Origin: Oxytricha trifallax
Taxonomy: Eukaryota; Ciliophora; Spirotrichea; Sporadotrichida; Oxytrichidae
DNA: 64,000 nucleotides
Direction of reading: 5' to 3'
Assembly (NCBI GenBank): GCA_000711775.1
Contig: ARYC01001143.1
Coordinates: forward strand, 42,486 to 106,485
Positions 1 through 11,620 of this stretch are shown here, one piece after another. The position numbers were made by a program, and so were the translations under genes. The notes beneath the pieces are model-generated. The model searched no databases, had not been told where the DNA came from, and worked only from the letters and a program-made list of their open reading frames with translations. How positions within the stretch are numbered: the first letter of the stretch is position 1; every line of letters begins with the position of its first letter.

Positions 1-910
1 TGAGAGAGTTTAATTTTAATTTTTTTGTAAATCTTAAATTTTAATTAATTTATCCATTTTATATTTATATAAACATACCCTACCATAAATCAATTTTATT
101 AGGAGCATTATTAATATTCTTATTTAAATTTAAGTACACCAGATATTGTTTTAATCAAATTATTACCTCCTAAATTAATTTAACTATATAAGGAGGTCTT
201 CCTTAATAAATTATTTTTTAATTAGATATTATTTTAATATAACTTTAACTGTCAAAAATAGTCATCTAATCTACAACTTCAATATCTTTGTCCATAATAG
301 AAATTTTAATTGACTCCTATATGATACGTATTTTTAAAAATTATTATTTAACTATAATATAATTTGGAATTACATATTTTTAGAATTGTCTTACATTTTG
401 CTAATTTTACTATTATTTGATGGGTAAAATGGATAAATTTATTTCAAGCGATTTCTCTTTTTATTTGAAAATTCATAACTAAATTCCACAAAATTGTAAG
501 AATTGTTTAAAATAAGATCTAACAACTGTTTGTAAGAACTATATCTATGAATTAAAAGTAAATAATTATTAGACCTTAATTTTAAAAATATTATATTTTT
601 GTCAAAATAATAAACATTAATTAATGAATGAATTTTTATGTTTTTAAAATGATTGATGAAATTGATCGTTTTTGAAAAGTTTTTAAAAATTAAAAACAAT
701 AAAAAACAATCTAACATCGACCATTAAAGCCCTCATATATAAATATAATTATATTTACACATTTTGTGTGCAAGAAAGGTTCTCCCTTTATAATAAAAAA
801 TATAAAATTAGCAAGAAATATATTCATAACTCTAAAGAAACCCTAATCTCCAATATTTTTGATATCAATAAAAAACACATAAACTACTTTTTAAGGGGTT
901 TAGGGGTTTT
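1..910 (+). mobile_element. Right part of a telomere-bearing element (T1), cut by window edge
   Basis: AT-rich segment ending in a telomere-type block at 895-910 (GGGGTTTAGGGGTTTT). It is collinear with 46127-46984 (element T2): both share a tract with 'aggaggtc/aggtcctc', 'ctacaacttcaatatc', 'taattaatgaatg' and an end with 'aaacc-taatc-ccaa' just inside the telomere block. A minus-strand frame at 439-717 lies inside this repeat, has no family similarity I can see, and is not called as a gene. The left end is outside the window. Confidence 0.6.
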
Positions 911-949
911 GAATTCTTTCATAATTATTAAATTAGAAAGTTATAAGGA

Positions 950-1510
950 TAGGGTGACCCACAGGGGCCCGAGGCTGGAGACTTTCTGATAGAGCTTTCT
1001 ACTACACTAAGGCCTACCGAGGGCAGGTAGGGGGTTGCTGGGCGCAACGCATGAGGGGCCAGTCGGCGGGGTTCAATCTGTCAGATCCTAGACTCCTCGA
1101 GTCGTCTGCACGCTAAGGATTTCCCTGCATAGATGACTTTCCTGACTTGAGTTCAGTTTCCTAGGTAATAGGGAGCAGGATGAAGGTACGCTCTGCCCCC
1201 GAAAGTGAGAAGACGGAACCATCGAAGCCAACTATAAGGATTTTTCTCCCACACCGGGTTAGGGTGTTGAAGCTACCACAGCGAAAGGACAGGGATTACG
1301 TTTCCCAGCAGCGGTGGGACCGGTAAGCGTTTTTCTCCACCTTCTATCACCGAATTGAATCCTGCAAGCGCCGTCTGGATTGTAACCAGACATCTTGGTT
1401 GAGAGGAGACTAGGTGATAGCGAGATTGGCTTTTTCGGAGTTTTCTACTTTACGACTGCCACGTCACAGAAGTTTGCCACGTCAACTCACTCAGATACGT
1501 CTACGTCACG
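950..1510. other. GC-rich island of unknown nature
   Basis: About 550 bases with roughly balanced composition in surroundings that are about three-quarters A+T. No long frame survives on either strand with TGA as the only stop. The segment is rich in short inverted repeats (for example 'gttgctgggcgcaac' near 1035), contains a pol III B-box-like 'GGTTCAATC' near 1070, and ends in direct repeats of 'gCCACGTCA' near 1460-1480. It could be a structured RNA gene, a SINE-type repeat or foreign DNA. I could not match it to RNase P, SRP or another RNA I know. Confidence 0.35.
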
Positions 1511-1817
1511 ACTAAAATGATGGTTTGATTTTAGTATTAAACAGTGATATGTTAAATTTATTTGATTTTAAATCATTCATCATCAATTCTTTCATAAATA
1601 AGTAGCTTTTACTGAGATCTAATAATTTTTGATAAATTTACTATATTAAGTATATTAACAATATATATTTTAAATATTTATAGAAAAATTTACAATGTTA
1701 TATTTATAATATTTCTTAGCTTTTAAATTTTTCAATTACATTTTTATAAAATATTTAAATATATTAAATTGTATTTTAATGTTTAGATAAAATTAAAAAT
1801 ATTAAAATTACAAATTG

Positions 1818-1845
1818 CTGAAAACCTATTATGGGAAAAACCAAC
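1818..1845 (-). terminator. Conserved 3' hairpin of group Ia genes, copy 1
   Basis: Read on the minus strand, the motif is a GTTGG arm, a T-run, CCC, a short A/T loop, AGG, TTTTC and CAG. It begins about 12 nt after the stop of the 1858-2600 gene, the same distance and layout as after four other group Ia genes. The role (3' processing, termination or RNA stability) is inference. Confidence 0.5.
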
Positions 1846-1857
1846 TAGTAATTAAAA

Positions 1858-2600
1858 TCATTATAATGTATCATTAATAGGGCTCAACGCCACAGGTTCT
1901 TTATCAAACTTTTTGATGAGTTGCTGTATCTCTTAAAGTAGTTCGATCTTATTCTCTAGATGCTAATTCTGAATTTCTTCAGCTATAAAGGTTTGCATCT
2001 TGCCTCCCGAAGTCACTTTTTTGCAATCCTTTTCACTATAGATTGATAAAATTTGTGCATTTACTTATTCAATTTACTCTATGTTCTCTTTAGTCTCACT
2101 TATATTCTATTTCACAAGACTTTCTACTTACTTGGTGATATTGAGAAATCCATTAAGATTATGTTATTTAAAAATTTCCTGCAGCATTTAAATTTCCTAT
2201 TAGAGTCCTTCGTTATTAAACAGCTCTTTAAATCTATTAATTTTCTGCTCGATCTGCTAAAATTCCCTTTAAATGTCTTGATATGAAAACATACATTGCT
2301 ATGATAGGATTTAGGTCTTTAATTCGTCAATTTATTTCTTTGAATCTAATTTAACCTTCTAATTCTGGTCAATTAATGTTTACATTGCTTCTAACACGAC
2401 TGGCAGGCTAAATATCTTAATCTTGTAACAATCAAAACAATAGTATTTAAGATGTGAAGTATTAGGAAGTTGAAATTTGTCAAGTACGTCTTAAATTTTC
2501 TTAACATGCAATATTGATAATTCTATGTCTGTAAATACTTTAAATTATTAGCATTCTTGAGGCAAAAAGTGCATACAATCACGGCATCATTGTTGTACAT
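1858..2600 (-). pseudogene. Group Ia zinc-finger/coiled-coil gene, one frameshift
   Basis: Starts M-Y-N-N-D-A-V-I-V-C-T-F-C, so the first CxxC is present, but a frame slip follows immediately. The downstream frame holds the second CxxC (Y-Y-C-F-D-C-Y-K) and an open helical body of about 170 codons rich in Gln, ending F-D-K-E-P-V-A-L-S-P...Q then TGA. The break lies between the two cysteine pairs. No in-frame TGA occurs in the body. It is transcribed toward the left end and is followed by the group Ia 3' hairpin at 1818-1845. It could be a pseudogene, carry a sequencing indel in an A/T run, or contain a tiny insertion removed in the macronucleus. Confidence 0.6.
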
Positions 2601-3559
2601 TTATTGTAATTAATTATTATAATAAAAAAAACAAGTCTTATTTAAAAATATAACACACCAATAATTTAAATATTCAAAGAAGTAACAATATGCTTTGGTA
2701 TATATTTCAATATTTTCACAAAATATAATAAAATGCTAAGTTAATTAACAAAAGTATTGGCATTACTTTGATAAAATTAACATTTAATAATCTTTTTATA
2801 TATTTAAGTTAAAAAATCTACAATAATTTTTTCTTATTAGTTAACTTTATTATATAAATTATATAAATTTAAAAAAATCTCGTTTAGTATATCAGAAATG
2901 TATACGTATAAATTCATAATTAAATAAATAAAAAATTGCTTAGTATGCAATTACGGCTTAAAATTTATATTTAGTTAATAAGTTAAAGTTAACTTTCACT
3001 TCATAATTTATTATTCATAACCTGAAAATTTTTTTTCCAAGTGAAATTTAGTTGCCCATTATATAATATACTTAGTAAATAACAATAAAAAGATTTTGAA
3101 TATTATAAAGTTAATTCATTTTTGAGAACAAAAATTATTTAAAAATGGTAAAACAATATACCAATAGTTGGGAATATTTTTATATCTGTTAAAGACAAAG
3201 CAATTAAAGAATAGTTATAAGGCCGATTAATCAAAATCAAAGAAATAATTTCTTTGAGAAATAAATTAATACCAAGATTCATTAATGCTCATCAAATACA
3301 AATTATAAAATGAGATTCAGAAATTAAAGTCAAAAGCATTTTAAATTTATAAATATTTTTGGGAAAATTACAATTTAATATTATTAACAAATTTAGATTT
3401 AATTCTAAGTATTTTAATTATAAATCTTAATTTATAAATAAAAATATTGATACTATTAATATTTATAGGAGTATTATATTTTTTAAGTTAAATAGAGCAT
3501 TTTTAGATGGCTTAAGTCAATATAATTAATTTTTATAATTATTTTTAAATTTTAAAAAT
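2601..3559. other. AT-rich intergenic DNA
   Basis: Mostly A/T runs. A plus-strand frame near 3188-3310 reads I-S-V-K-D-K-A-I-K-E-Q and is helical, but it has no start or family motif. I see no other feature. Confidence 0.4.
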
Positions 3560-5094
3560 AAATATCTTTAAAGTGTGCCGTAACTGTAAATCTTGGGGGG
3601 CGATATCTGAATCTATGCTGCAGTTTCTGAACCAAGAATACTTTTTTATGTTTATATTCATGATATAGGTCATTTATGGGTCGGAAAAACTGAATTTGGC
3701 AATATAAAATAATTTTGAATATTTTTTAGAGCGTCAATTTTGGATAATAACGTAAAATCTTATCATTTTTTTAAAATATTTTTCATAAAATATTTAAAAA
3801 TAAATTGTCTTAAATCAGGATGATTTTGGTATTTTATTTAAAACTGACTTCCTATAATATTTTTTTCTGAATTAGTTGGAATTAATTATCCTGATATTTC
3901 TTTCAAATAAAATGCCACTTATCCACATGATCCTCTATATGTGATCTTCCATGTTCTACTCTTTAAATTTCAATTGCTTCAATGTGTCTAAATCTGTTTT
4001 ATGTATTTTTGACATTTTTGTATTCTCTCCATCCATCCGCTATTATTATTGATTCCCAAGCAAGATATTCCTCAAGGTTCTTTAATTTTTGTTGAGTAAA
4101 TAGATTATTATGTTTTCATATACAATCGTGTCCTGTAAATTTTAATCATGGCCTTAGGCAAAGGTTTATTCATTACTTAAATTTGTTAAATTCTTTATTT
4201 TTAAATTATTTTTATATAAAAAACGTTACTTTTATAGAAATTCTTTTATGATAAGATTTTACGTTATAATGCAAAATTGACACTCTAAAATTTATTTAAA
4301 ATTATTTTTTATTGCAAAATTCAGTTTTCCAACCCTAAAATGACCTATATCATGAATATAAACATGAAAAAGTAGTCTTGGTTCAGATACTGTAGCATAG
4401 GTTCAGATATCGCCCCACCCTCAAATATTCAAATAACAAATGCCTGATTAAATATATTTAAAATCAAGAAAAGTCATATTTTGATGATAATATGAATTGG
4501 TCAGAGTGTGTTTTATTGTGTGAAATTTGTTACCAGAAAACAATATTAAATTTAGATTTTGTTCAATAAAAATTAAAATAAACAAAACTTGAAACTAAAT
4601 AATAACTATCTGATTAAACTATAAACGATATTAAAAATAAATTAGAGCAGACTAGTAAATATAAATTGATTGAAACTGAAAATTTTCAAATAAAGTTTGA
4701 CTCTTAATTGTATACAAAGATTATTTAAATTTCGGAATTTATTTTAAAAAATGAGAATCAAATTTCACAGTTAAAAAATTTAAAATGGGTAGATTTTAAG
4801 AGCAAATTAATTAAGAAATCGATAGTACTTTGAATTAAAGTTACAAATAATATTTGTAAAGTTTGATTTCTTCTTTGTAGCATAGACAAATAAAAATAAA
4901 ATTGTTTAAATTTACAAAATGTTTAGAATTCATTCTTTGACACTTATGAGGAATTCATTCATTCTGATTGTCTCAATAAAGATTTATTTAAAAGGAATTT
5001 TGATGAGAATTTGTAAATTATAGATTGGAAAGACAAAGAGAAAACACTCTAAGATGCTCTTGACTTGTAAGAAAAATTCAGAAATCCTTAATGA
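3560..5094 (+). pseudogene. Group Id family gene interrupted by a foldback element
   Basis: Two coding pieces flank the palindrome at 3592-4427. The left piece ends C-R-N-C-K-S, which matches the first zinc pair of the neighbour at 5294 (C-R-S-C-K-S). The right piece resumes with N-N-K-C-L-I-K-Y, then the second pair C-E-I-C-Y-Q-K-T-I-L, a helical body, and the C-terminus D-L-Q-E-K-F-R-N-P-Q before TGA at 5092. Two in-frame TGA codons occur at 4831 and 4864. No ATG is visible just upstream of the first cysteine pair; the start may be mutated or in an unseen piece. It is a tandem paralog of the intact gene 200 bases downstream. Confidence 0.55.
3592..4427. mobile_element. Foldback element inserted in a zinc-finger gene
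   Basis: Imperfect palindrome with arms of roughly 190 bases. The left arm begins TTGGGGGGCGATATCTGAA and the right arm ends TTCAGATATCGCCCCACCC. Inner arm segments also match ('tgaatttggcaatataaa' versus 'attgcaaaattcagtt', and 'cgtaaaatcttatca' versus 'tgataagattttacg'). The middle is AT-rich with no open frame of note. It sits between the first zinc pair and the rest of the 3560-5094 gene. Confidence 0.7.
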
Positions 5095-5293
5095 GAAAGA
5101 AATTTATATTCTATTAATTAATTTTATTTAAATTACTTATGATTAATTTACTAAATATTTTTGAAAATTTAAAACTATATTACACTTTATTGCTCTTAAT
5201 AATAAGATTAAATAGTTAAATTTTAAATATTCTTTTTTGCTATTTTAACTAAGATTTAACATTATAATTTATAATTAATTATTTTTTTATTGA

Positions 5294-6022
5294 ATGGGAT
5301 TGCTTTGTAGAAGCTGTAAATCTACCAATAATAAATATCTAAAAGTTTTTATAAATTATGAAGAAAATAAATTAAACGATGAGGCAATGCTAAGAGGTGT
5401 TGACTACATTAATTTCCCAAATTATGATACAATTTGTGATTTTTGTTACCAATAAATGACTTTATAATTTGATTTTGTAAAATTAAAAATAGATGAGATG
5501 GTGTTTCAAGTTTAGGAATAAAACAATTAAATTATTTTAGATCTCAACGATTAATTAAAAAATAAATTGACAAATTAATCAGAACAATCTGACATTTAAA
5601 GCATATCAATTAAATTGGATTAGAAAATTCAAAACAAAATAAGTTCAATTCATGAATTCATTCAAAGAAATGAACATCATTTTAAAGATCCAGACCACCT
5701 GAACTTTAATAAATTCCAAAAACAACTAAACTTAAATATTTAGGATACTGTTAATAATAAATTTGATGAATATTTTTGTGCTTTGATAACAAATCTTTAA
5801 TCTCGCATTGAAAAATTAAAAATAAACAAGTAAAATTTGGAGAGTATATAGAAACATTTCTTTGAGAATAACGAATAATTTATTTAGTCAGGCTGTTTAA
5901 ACAAAGAAATTTTTGAGAAATCTTTTCAAGACAATCAGACAATTATAGACTATGAAGAGAAAGAAAAGGTGTTATAGTAAGCTATTGACATTCAAGAAAC
6001 ACTTAAAAATCCTTAATCATGA
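5294..6022 (+). CDS. Group Id zinc-finger/coiled-coil protein, intact
   Basis: 242 codons before TGA with TAA/TAG as Gln and no internal TGA. Starts M-G-L-L-C-R-S-C-K; second pair C-D-F-C-Y-Q-Q near residue 48. The body is long and charged, rich in Gln/Lys/Asn, and looks coiled-coil. The C-terminal segment Y-E-E-K-E-K-V-L-Q-Q-A-I-D-I matches the family's Y-E-E-K-L-x-V-Y-Q-E-S stretch. The first ATG before the cysteine pair was taken as start. Two CxxC pairs at this spacing suggest one zinc site, which is inference. The function is unknown. No group Ia hairpin follows the stop. Confidence 0.75.
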
Positions 6023-6890
6023 TTAGACATAAAATAATAGATAATTTTAAACTATAAATTTAAAATAATAATTTAAATAATTTAATAATCGTCGATATTT
6101 ACTAATGAATGCAATTTAGAATAAAATTTATTAAAAACACTATTTTAATTTTATATTAGATATGAATTATTTATATTATGTTTAACATTTAGTTATTATC
6201 AAATATAAGTAAATAAATAAAAATTCATTTTTAGATTATAATACATTATATTTACTTTAATTAAAAAATAATAGTATTAATTTAAATTGATGTGTACTTT
6301 TTTAAAATAAATTTACTCATTTTAATTTTATATATACTATAATTTTAAATTTTATCTAAATTTAATATTGTTCCTTCAATATTGAAGTGACAATAGTTAC
6401 TAGAATTTAATAAAAATATTATAATGTATACATTTCATTTTAAATTATGAAGTTTCAAAGTATACTTAAATAGGTTCTGTTGAAGATCATCGCTTAATAT
6501 AATAAAATAATTAAAATTATAATGTAATAATGTGTCTGTAAATTCTTGGATATTAAAAAAAATATTGTGAAATAAATATAACAACACATTCGTAATTTCT
6601 AGTAAAAATAAAAAGTATTATGAGGTTCGTTATTATATATTCTCATATATTACAAAATTTTAAATTTAGAAATAAAACATTTTCAAAATTTTAGTAATAA
6701 TATATTTGAATTTTTCTAATTTAATTGTTTTATAGGACCAACTTTATATAAATGCAATTGCATATAGTTTATAAGAATATAATATATATTTAATTCTACA
6801 AATTAGGAGTTTATTCTATAACGAAAAATAAGTTCAAAGGCTTTATTTGAAAAAATAATTAAAAAAATTAATAGTTAACAAATTTATATT
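6023..6890. other. AT-rich intergenic DNA between convergent genes
   Basis: Separates the 3' ends of the 5294-6022 and 6891-7616 genes. A/T runs only; no repeat, frame or telomere block recognised. Confidence 0.4.
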
Positions 6891-7616
6891 TCATGAGATA
6901 ATATTTTATTATTGTGGTTAAAATTCTTCATTATTAAAATTCACAATGACTTCATAGAGACTTTTCTTATTGTCGTAATTGTATTTATCAAAATTGGCTT
7001 CAAATGCCTTTTCAAAGAGTGAGAAATCCATAATGTTCTAATCAATCAGAGGTTTCTGTTTTTTCTTAAATTCTCCCATTACTTTCTTGATCTGATTGAT
7101 TTAAACTTCATCCTTGTCTAATTGAATTTTCATTAATTACTTCATATTATCCAATTATGAATTTAAATTGGTATCAATAAATCCCTCAATTTTATCTCTA
7201 ATTTCTTTAATTTGATCTTAATAATCAACATTTAATTTAGGAATTATATCCCCGAATACTTGAATCGCTTGACTATGAATACTTTTAAGCTTATCAAGTT
7301 AAACAACAGTGTGATTGAATTTTTAAATGTGCAAATCGCTATAACTTTCCTGACATAGTTTAATATCTGCCACTTACTTCTGAATTACTTAAACTTATTC
7401 CATTTGCAAAATCAATTAATCATAGCATGATTGACAAATAAATGAGGCATGATTTTGAATGTATTATTTTGCAATTTCCTTGAGCTACTGCTGCAAGTTG
7501 CTATTTTTATTTGTTTGTGATTATTTTATCACATTTTTATTTTCAGGGAAGAATATCTTCACATAATCAATGGTTTATTGGCATTATTAGCATTTAAGTT
7601 GTTGTTGAGATTGCAT
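6891..7616 (-). CDS. Divergent zinc-finger/coiled-coil family member, intact
   Basis: 241 residues in ciliate code, no internal TGA. Gln-rich start M-Q-S-Q-Q-Q-L-K-C-Q-Q-C; second pair F-I-C-Q-S-C-Y-D-Q near residue 62. The remainder is predicted helical (D-K-L-K-S-I-H-S-Q, then K-V-M-G-E-F-K-K-K-Q) and ends ...N-I-I-S. It lacks the Y-E-E-K-L-x-V-Y-Q core but has S-L-Y-E-V-I-V near the end. It is a singleton group with no close paralog in the window. It is transcribed opposite to 5294-6022 and divergently from 8276. Confidence 0.72.
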
Positions 7617-8275
7617 TTCAATTTTATTAATATTATTATTATTTAATTCTTAGTTAACTTTTTTATTTAATATTAATAATCATACATTTAAATATTTGAA
7701 AATGTGATAAAACTTTCATTTTTACAAATTAATTACTTTTTTCTTTACAACTAATCACATATTCTTAAAGTTATAATTCATAAATAATTATTAAAAAATT
7801 ATACACACTAGTTATAGTAATATATAAAAAAGGGAATTAATATTAAATATATGAAATTTAATAGTTACTATAATGACAATTTTAACTTGAAACATTAAAA
7901 TTATTGTAAATTTTATTTAAATTAATAAAGAAATCTATTTCTAAGTAGTTTACACACTAGATAATTTTTCATTTTTGTGCAATGTGCCTTTATAAACTCA
8001 ATTTAATCAACTAAATGATTAAATTATATAAAAAGAATTATATAAATATAATAGTTAAGATTTAAAATTAATTTTATTTAGCAAATAATTTATTTTAAGG
8101 AATATTAATTTTGGCAAAATGAGTAAACAGAAAAATATAATTGCAATTCAAATATAATATTATTTAAATAATCAATTATAAATTAACTACAACAATATAT
8201 TAAGCTGATTGAAAAATTAACTTTAAAATTTCATATTCAATTTAAATAAATTAAAATATATAATATTAAAATTAA
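7617..8275. other. AT-rich region between divergent genes
   Basis: Upstream region shared by the 6891-7616 (minus) and 8276 (plus) genes, so both promoters should lie here. I see no distinctive motif beyond A/T tracts. Confidence 0.4.
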
Positions 8276-9434
8276 ATGGTAAGCAACAATCTTCGCTGTG
8301 AATACCTCTACTCTTGTAGAAATTGTTAGATGTTTATGTCAGAAGCATATATTTTTACAAAATTAAAAGCAAATAATGTTGATCACAAATATCAGAAAAT
8401 CTTCTATGAATCTCTTGATAAATTTTTAGAGTATTACTGTCAGAACTGCTATGAAACTTTAATTTTAAATTTAGATTTTGTGAAAAATTAAATTTATAAA
8501 TAGTAAAAAGAAATTGATATATTGAAATTGGAAAATCTCAATTTGCTCAAGAAAAATTAAGAATTAAGAGATCATTTATATAATAATTAAAAGTTTATAG
8601 GAATATCTGAGCTTATTGATTTTGATTTATAAAACCATATATAATTATTGTTGATAAAGTTACATGAAGGCACTCAGCTTTTCTAATAAGAAAGTAATCA
8701 ATATAAAGATTATATTTAGGAAAATACATTATTATGTTTTCAAAAAATTGGATAAAAGTTATTGACTTTCACATGAAATTTAATTAATTAATCAAAAGAA
8801 AAGACTTAAAAGTTTCAAGAATCATTTGAAAATTTTGTTAATAATCCATCAAATTTAGTTGAATGCAATATTATTAACTTACAAAAGATTAATTAATCCA
8901 TTTAAGAGGACATTTAAAGCCAAAACCTAGATGTTAAATACTGTGGAAATCACTTGATTTTGGAAATTTATACAATATTATAATTATTTAAGTTATTTTT
9001 ATTGACTATATTTGAAATCTGAAATCTTCTCTATATCGTCATTATTATTTTAAATTGATAGCACTTATTAGGTCAAACATATTTTTATTCATATTTATAT
9101 TAAATAAATTTTAGCACTATGAGAAGGTAACAATTTTGCCATGAGTTAGCTACAAAATTATTGTCCTGTTTTTATATGGTTATAAATAGATGCAATATAA
9201 AGATTTTGGTTAAAGTTCGTGATTGATTATAGATTCTTATTATAAATTTCATTATCTCAGTATCTTTATGATTTGAATTATTAGTTTCTATCTTATATAA
9301 TTTATTATGCACTTAATTTTACCAAAATAAATGCATTCAAATGATAGTAGTATTTGCTTGACTTGGAAAAATTGATATTAAATTTTTATAAATAACCTTA
9401 AAATATTAATGGCTAGATAAATAACATTTAATGA
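8276..9434 (+). CDS. Group Ia gene with one in-frame UGA and a TA-bounded insertion
   Basis: Starts M-V-S-N-N-L-R-C-E-Y-L-Y-S-C-R-N-C; second pair Y-Y-C-Q-N-C-Y-E-T-L-I-L-N-L. The body follows group Ia closely (K-L-H-E-G-T-Q-L-F-Q, then N-P-S-N-L-V-E-C-N-I-I-N-L). An in-frame TGA at 8774 falls where paralogs have Gln or Lys. At 8940 the match breaks and resumes at 9353 with L-L-D-L-E-K-L-I-L-N-F-Y-K-Q-P-Q and TGA at 9432. Deleting 8941-9352, which leaves one TA, restores the frame exactly. The gene could be a functional IES-containing gene if UGA is read through, or an early pseudogene. The 3' hairpin follows at 9449. Confidence 0.65.
8941..9352. other. TA-bounded IES-like insertion (412 bp)
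   Basis: Interrupts the 8276 gene between ...L-D-V-K-Y and L-L-D-L-E-K. TA occurs at both junctions (8939-8940 and 9351-9352), and the ends are weakly inverted (TACTG... and ...TAGTA). Removal leaves one TA and joins AAA-TAT-TTG in frame. The interior is AT-rich with no gene. Confidence 0.6.
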
Positions 9435-9448
9435 AATTATAAAATATT

Positions 9449-9479
9449 GTTGATTTTTTTCCTAAAATAGGTTTCCAGC
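9449..9479 (+). terminator. Group Ia 3' hairpin, copy 2
   Basis: Motif with a T7 run, CCT, AAAA, TAGG and TTTCCAG, about 14 nt after the TGA at 9432. The left GG arm is eroded (TTGA instead of CTGG). Confidence 0.45.
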
Positions 9480-10713
9480 TGTTAATTAATATAAAATTTA
9501 AAAATTAATGTTTTAAATTTATTTTATCTTTTTAAATTAAATTTAATCGTGATAAGGATGAGTTATTAATTTATATAAAAAATTTGGAAATAATTTTAAA
9601 TAAATTATTCAATAAACTATTCTTTTACTTAGTCAAAAATGCGATACAAATTTTTTAAATCTTTTGCCATTAATTAAAATAAAAAAATCCATTAAAAATA
9701 ATTTAAATACTTATAAATAAATGAATCGATATAAATGATACATTAGAATTGCGAATATATAAATTCATTTTTATATAAAGTCTTTAATTACTTTTATATT
9801 AAAATTAATTGAATTTAAAATAGAAAAATTGGATAAACAATTTGATAATTAAATTAAATGAAAAATGCAAGAAAAATACAAATTATTAAAAATTTTCTTA
9901 TAAAGCTATATGAAAATGTTTATACAGATATTCTACATATTTTTTTTTTATTTTAGTGTTGTATAATTAAATGCAAAAGCTTTTAAGAAGCACAAGTTTT
10001 AGATTTTAATTTTTTGTAAAATATTATTCAAAAATACTATAAATAGTATAATGATTTTTTTTAAATATTGAGCTTAGGCGAAAGGAAGAAGCATTTACTA
10101 GAGTGTTTCATAATGTATAAAATGAAAATATTATAGAAACATAAATATCTTTTAAATATTGTCTTATATGAATTTGTTTTTATGCAAGTTATATCTATTT
10201 ATTTTCCAATATATCTTATATATATAGTCACAATTTATTCATCTTGCCTTGCTACTTATTTAAAATAATTTACTCTAAATATAAAAAAGTTCATTTTTTT
10301 CCTTCAATATTACACTCGATTATAAATATAATTTATAAATAATCAACACTCTTTAAAAAAATTTATTAATAATAACATTTGTATGATTAACTTTTTTTAA
10401 ATATTTAGTTCAACAGTAAAAATTATTTTTTAAAGAATTTTTATTTATTCTTAAAAAATAAGAATATTTAATCCATTTCATTTTTAAATCATCTAAAACT
10501 CAATAATAATTTGTTTGAAATATTAGTAATGATATATAAGTATAATTAAATTGCAAATAATTTGATTATGCAGTTGATAAAAATTAGAAAAATAATGAAA
10601 AAGATTCAAATTTTCATAAAATTTATGTGTTGAAGTTGTAATTAAAGAATATTTCAAGTATGATTTGTTTTTATAAATTAATTAACAATAAAAAGAAATC
10701 ACGGAGTTAAGCC
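9480..10713. other. AT-rich region with a short coding-like piece
   Basis: Mostly A/T tracts. Near 10066-10170 a plus frame reads E-L-R-R-K-E-E-A-F-T-R-V-F-H-N-V before TGA. It is GC-richer than its surroundings and may be an exon or gene fragment, but nothing identifies it. Confidence 0.3.
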
Positions 10714-11116
10714 ATATTAATCCTAAAAATTTTAATCTAAAGAGTAAATTCAAGAGGGATATAGAGTGATATGAGGGGAATGCAATAAAAATTCCCATAG
10801 GTAGATTATTATTATAATGGAAAATTGTTAATCTCATAAAAATCAAAGAATCATTAAAGAAAGCGCTTTAGGACTTTGTTAAGCATTATTTACCTACACA
10901 AGATATTACATAAATTTATTTAAAAAAGAATATTTGACTTCAAAACTTGCATAAAAATATTTTAAAAATTCACGGAGATTATATGTAGGAAAAATTCATG
11001 AATGATATTATAATAATAAATCCACTAATGGTTACATCTAAAATCAAAAGACTGTAGTGAATTAATTTCATCTAGAGTAATTATGTGAGTTTATTTTACT
11101 TATTGAGTAGTAGTCT
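10714..11116 (+). pseudogene. Coding-like stretch with three in-frame TGA
   Basis: A plus frame of about 130 codons has protein-like composition, with motifs such as I-P-I-G-R-L-L-L-Q-W-K and D-Y-M-Q-E-K-F-M-N-D-I-I. It is broken by three or four TGA codons and has no clear ATG or zinc pair. I do not recognise it. It could be a decayed gene, one using UGA as sense, or a chance reading in low-stop DNA. Confidence 0.25.
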
Positions 11117-11620
11117 GAAAGTATGAATACTTCTTCTAAAAGTTTACAGACATTTAGTGAAAGTTCGTAACTTTAAAAGTTTGAATTATCTGAAATTTTT
11201 TTAAGACTTTATCATAAATTACAAATTATATTTTGATTTCTTTTTTGTCAAATATCAATGTTTCTTTAATTAATTTTTTTTTTATTTCATTAAAAAAATA
11301 GCATTTTCTAAGTTTATTCAAACAAAGTTTTATTATTTTACAAACTTAAACAAATATTTCTATTATAAATTAATTATTCTTTTTACAAATGTTTATTCTA
11401 AAATTAGGCAAAAAAATAAATAAACAAATTGATAAATTTTGTTAATATTATAGAATAATCTTTTGAATATTTTGATTACCAAGTTTTACGGGATAAAAGA
11501 TTAATAATAAATATAGTTTTAATTAATTTACCCAATTATTCAGTTAAAAATTTGAATGTTTAAAAGAGATTATTAAAGAACTAATGTAATTTAATTTATT
11601 TATAATAAATTATATATAAA
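11117..11620. other. AT-rich upstream region of the 11621 gene
   Basis: Long A/T runs; presumably holds the promoter of the next gene. Nothing specific seen. Confidence 0.35.

Noticed and set aside
439-989. Short frames in the T1 element (439-717 minus, 768-989 plus)
   Set aside because: Inside a repeat without codon bias; the second runs into the telomere block and GC island.
2053-2286. Plus-strand 77-codon frame
   Set aside because: Antisense of the group Ia gene 1858-2600, which has the zinc pair and the 3' hairpin.
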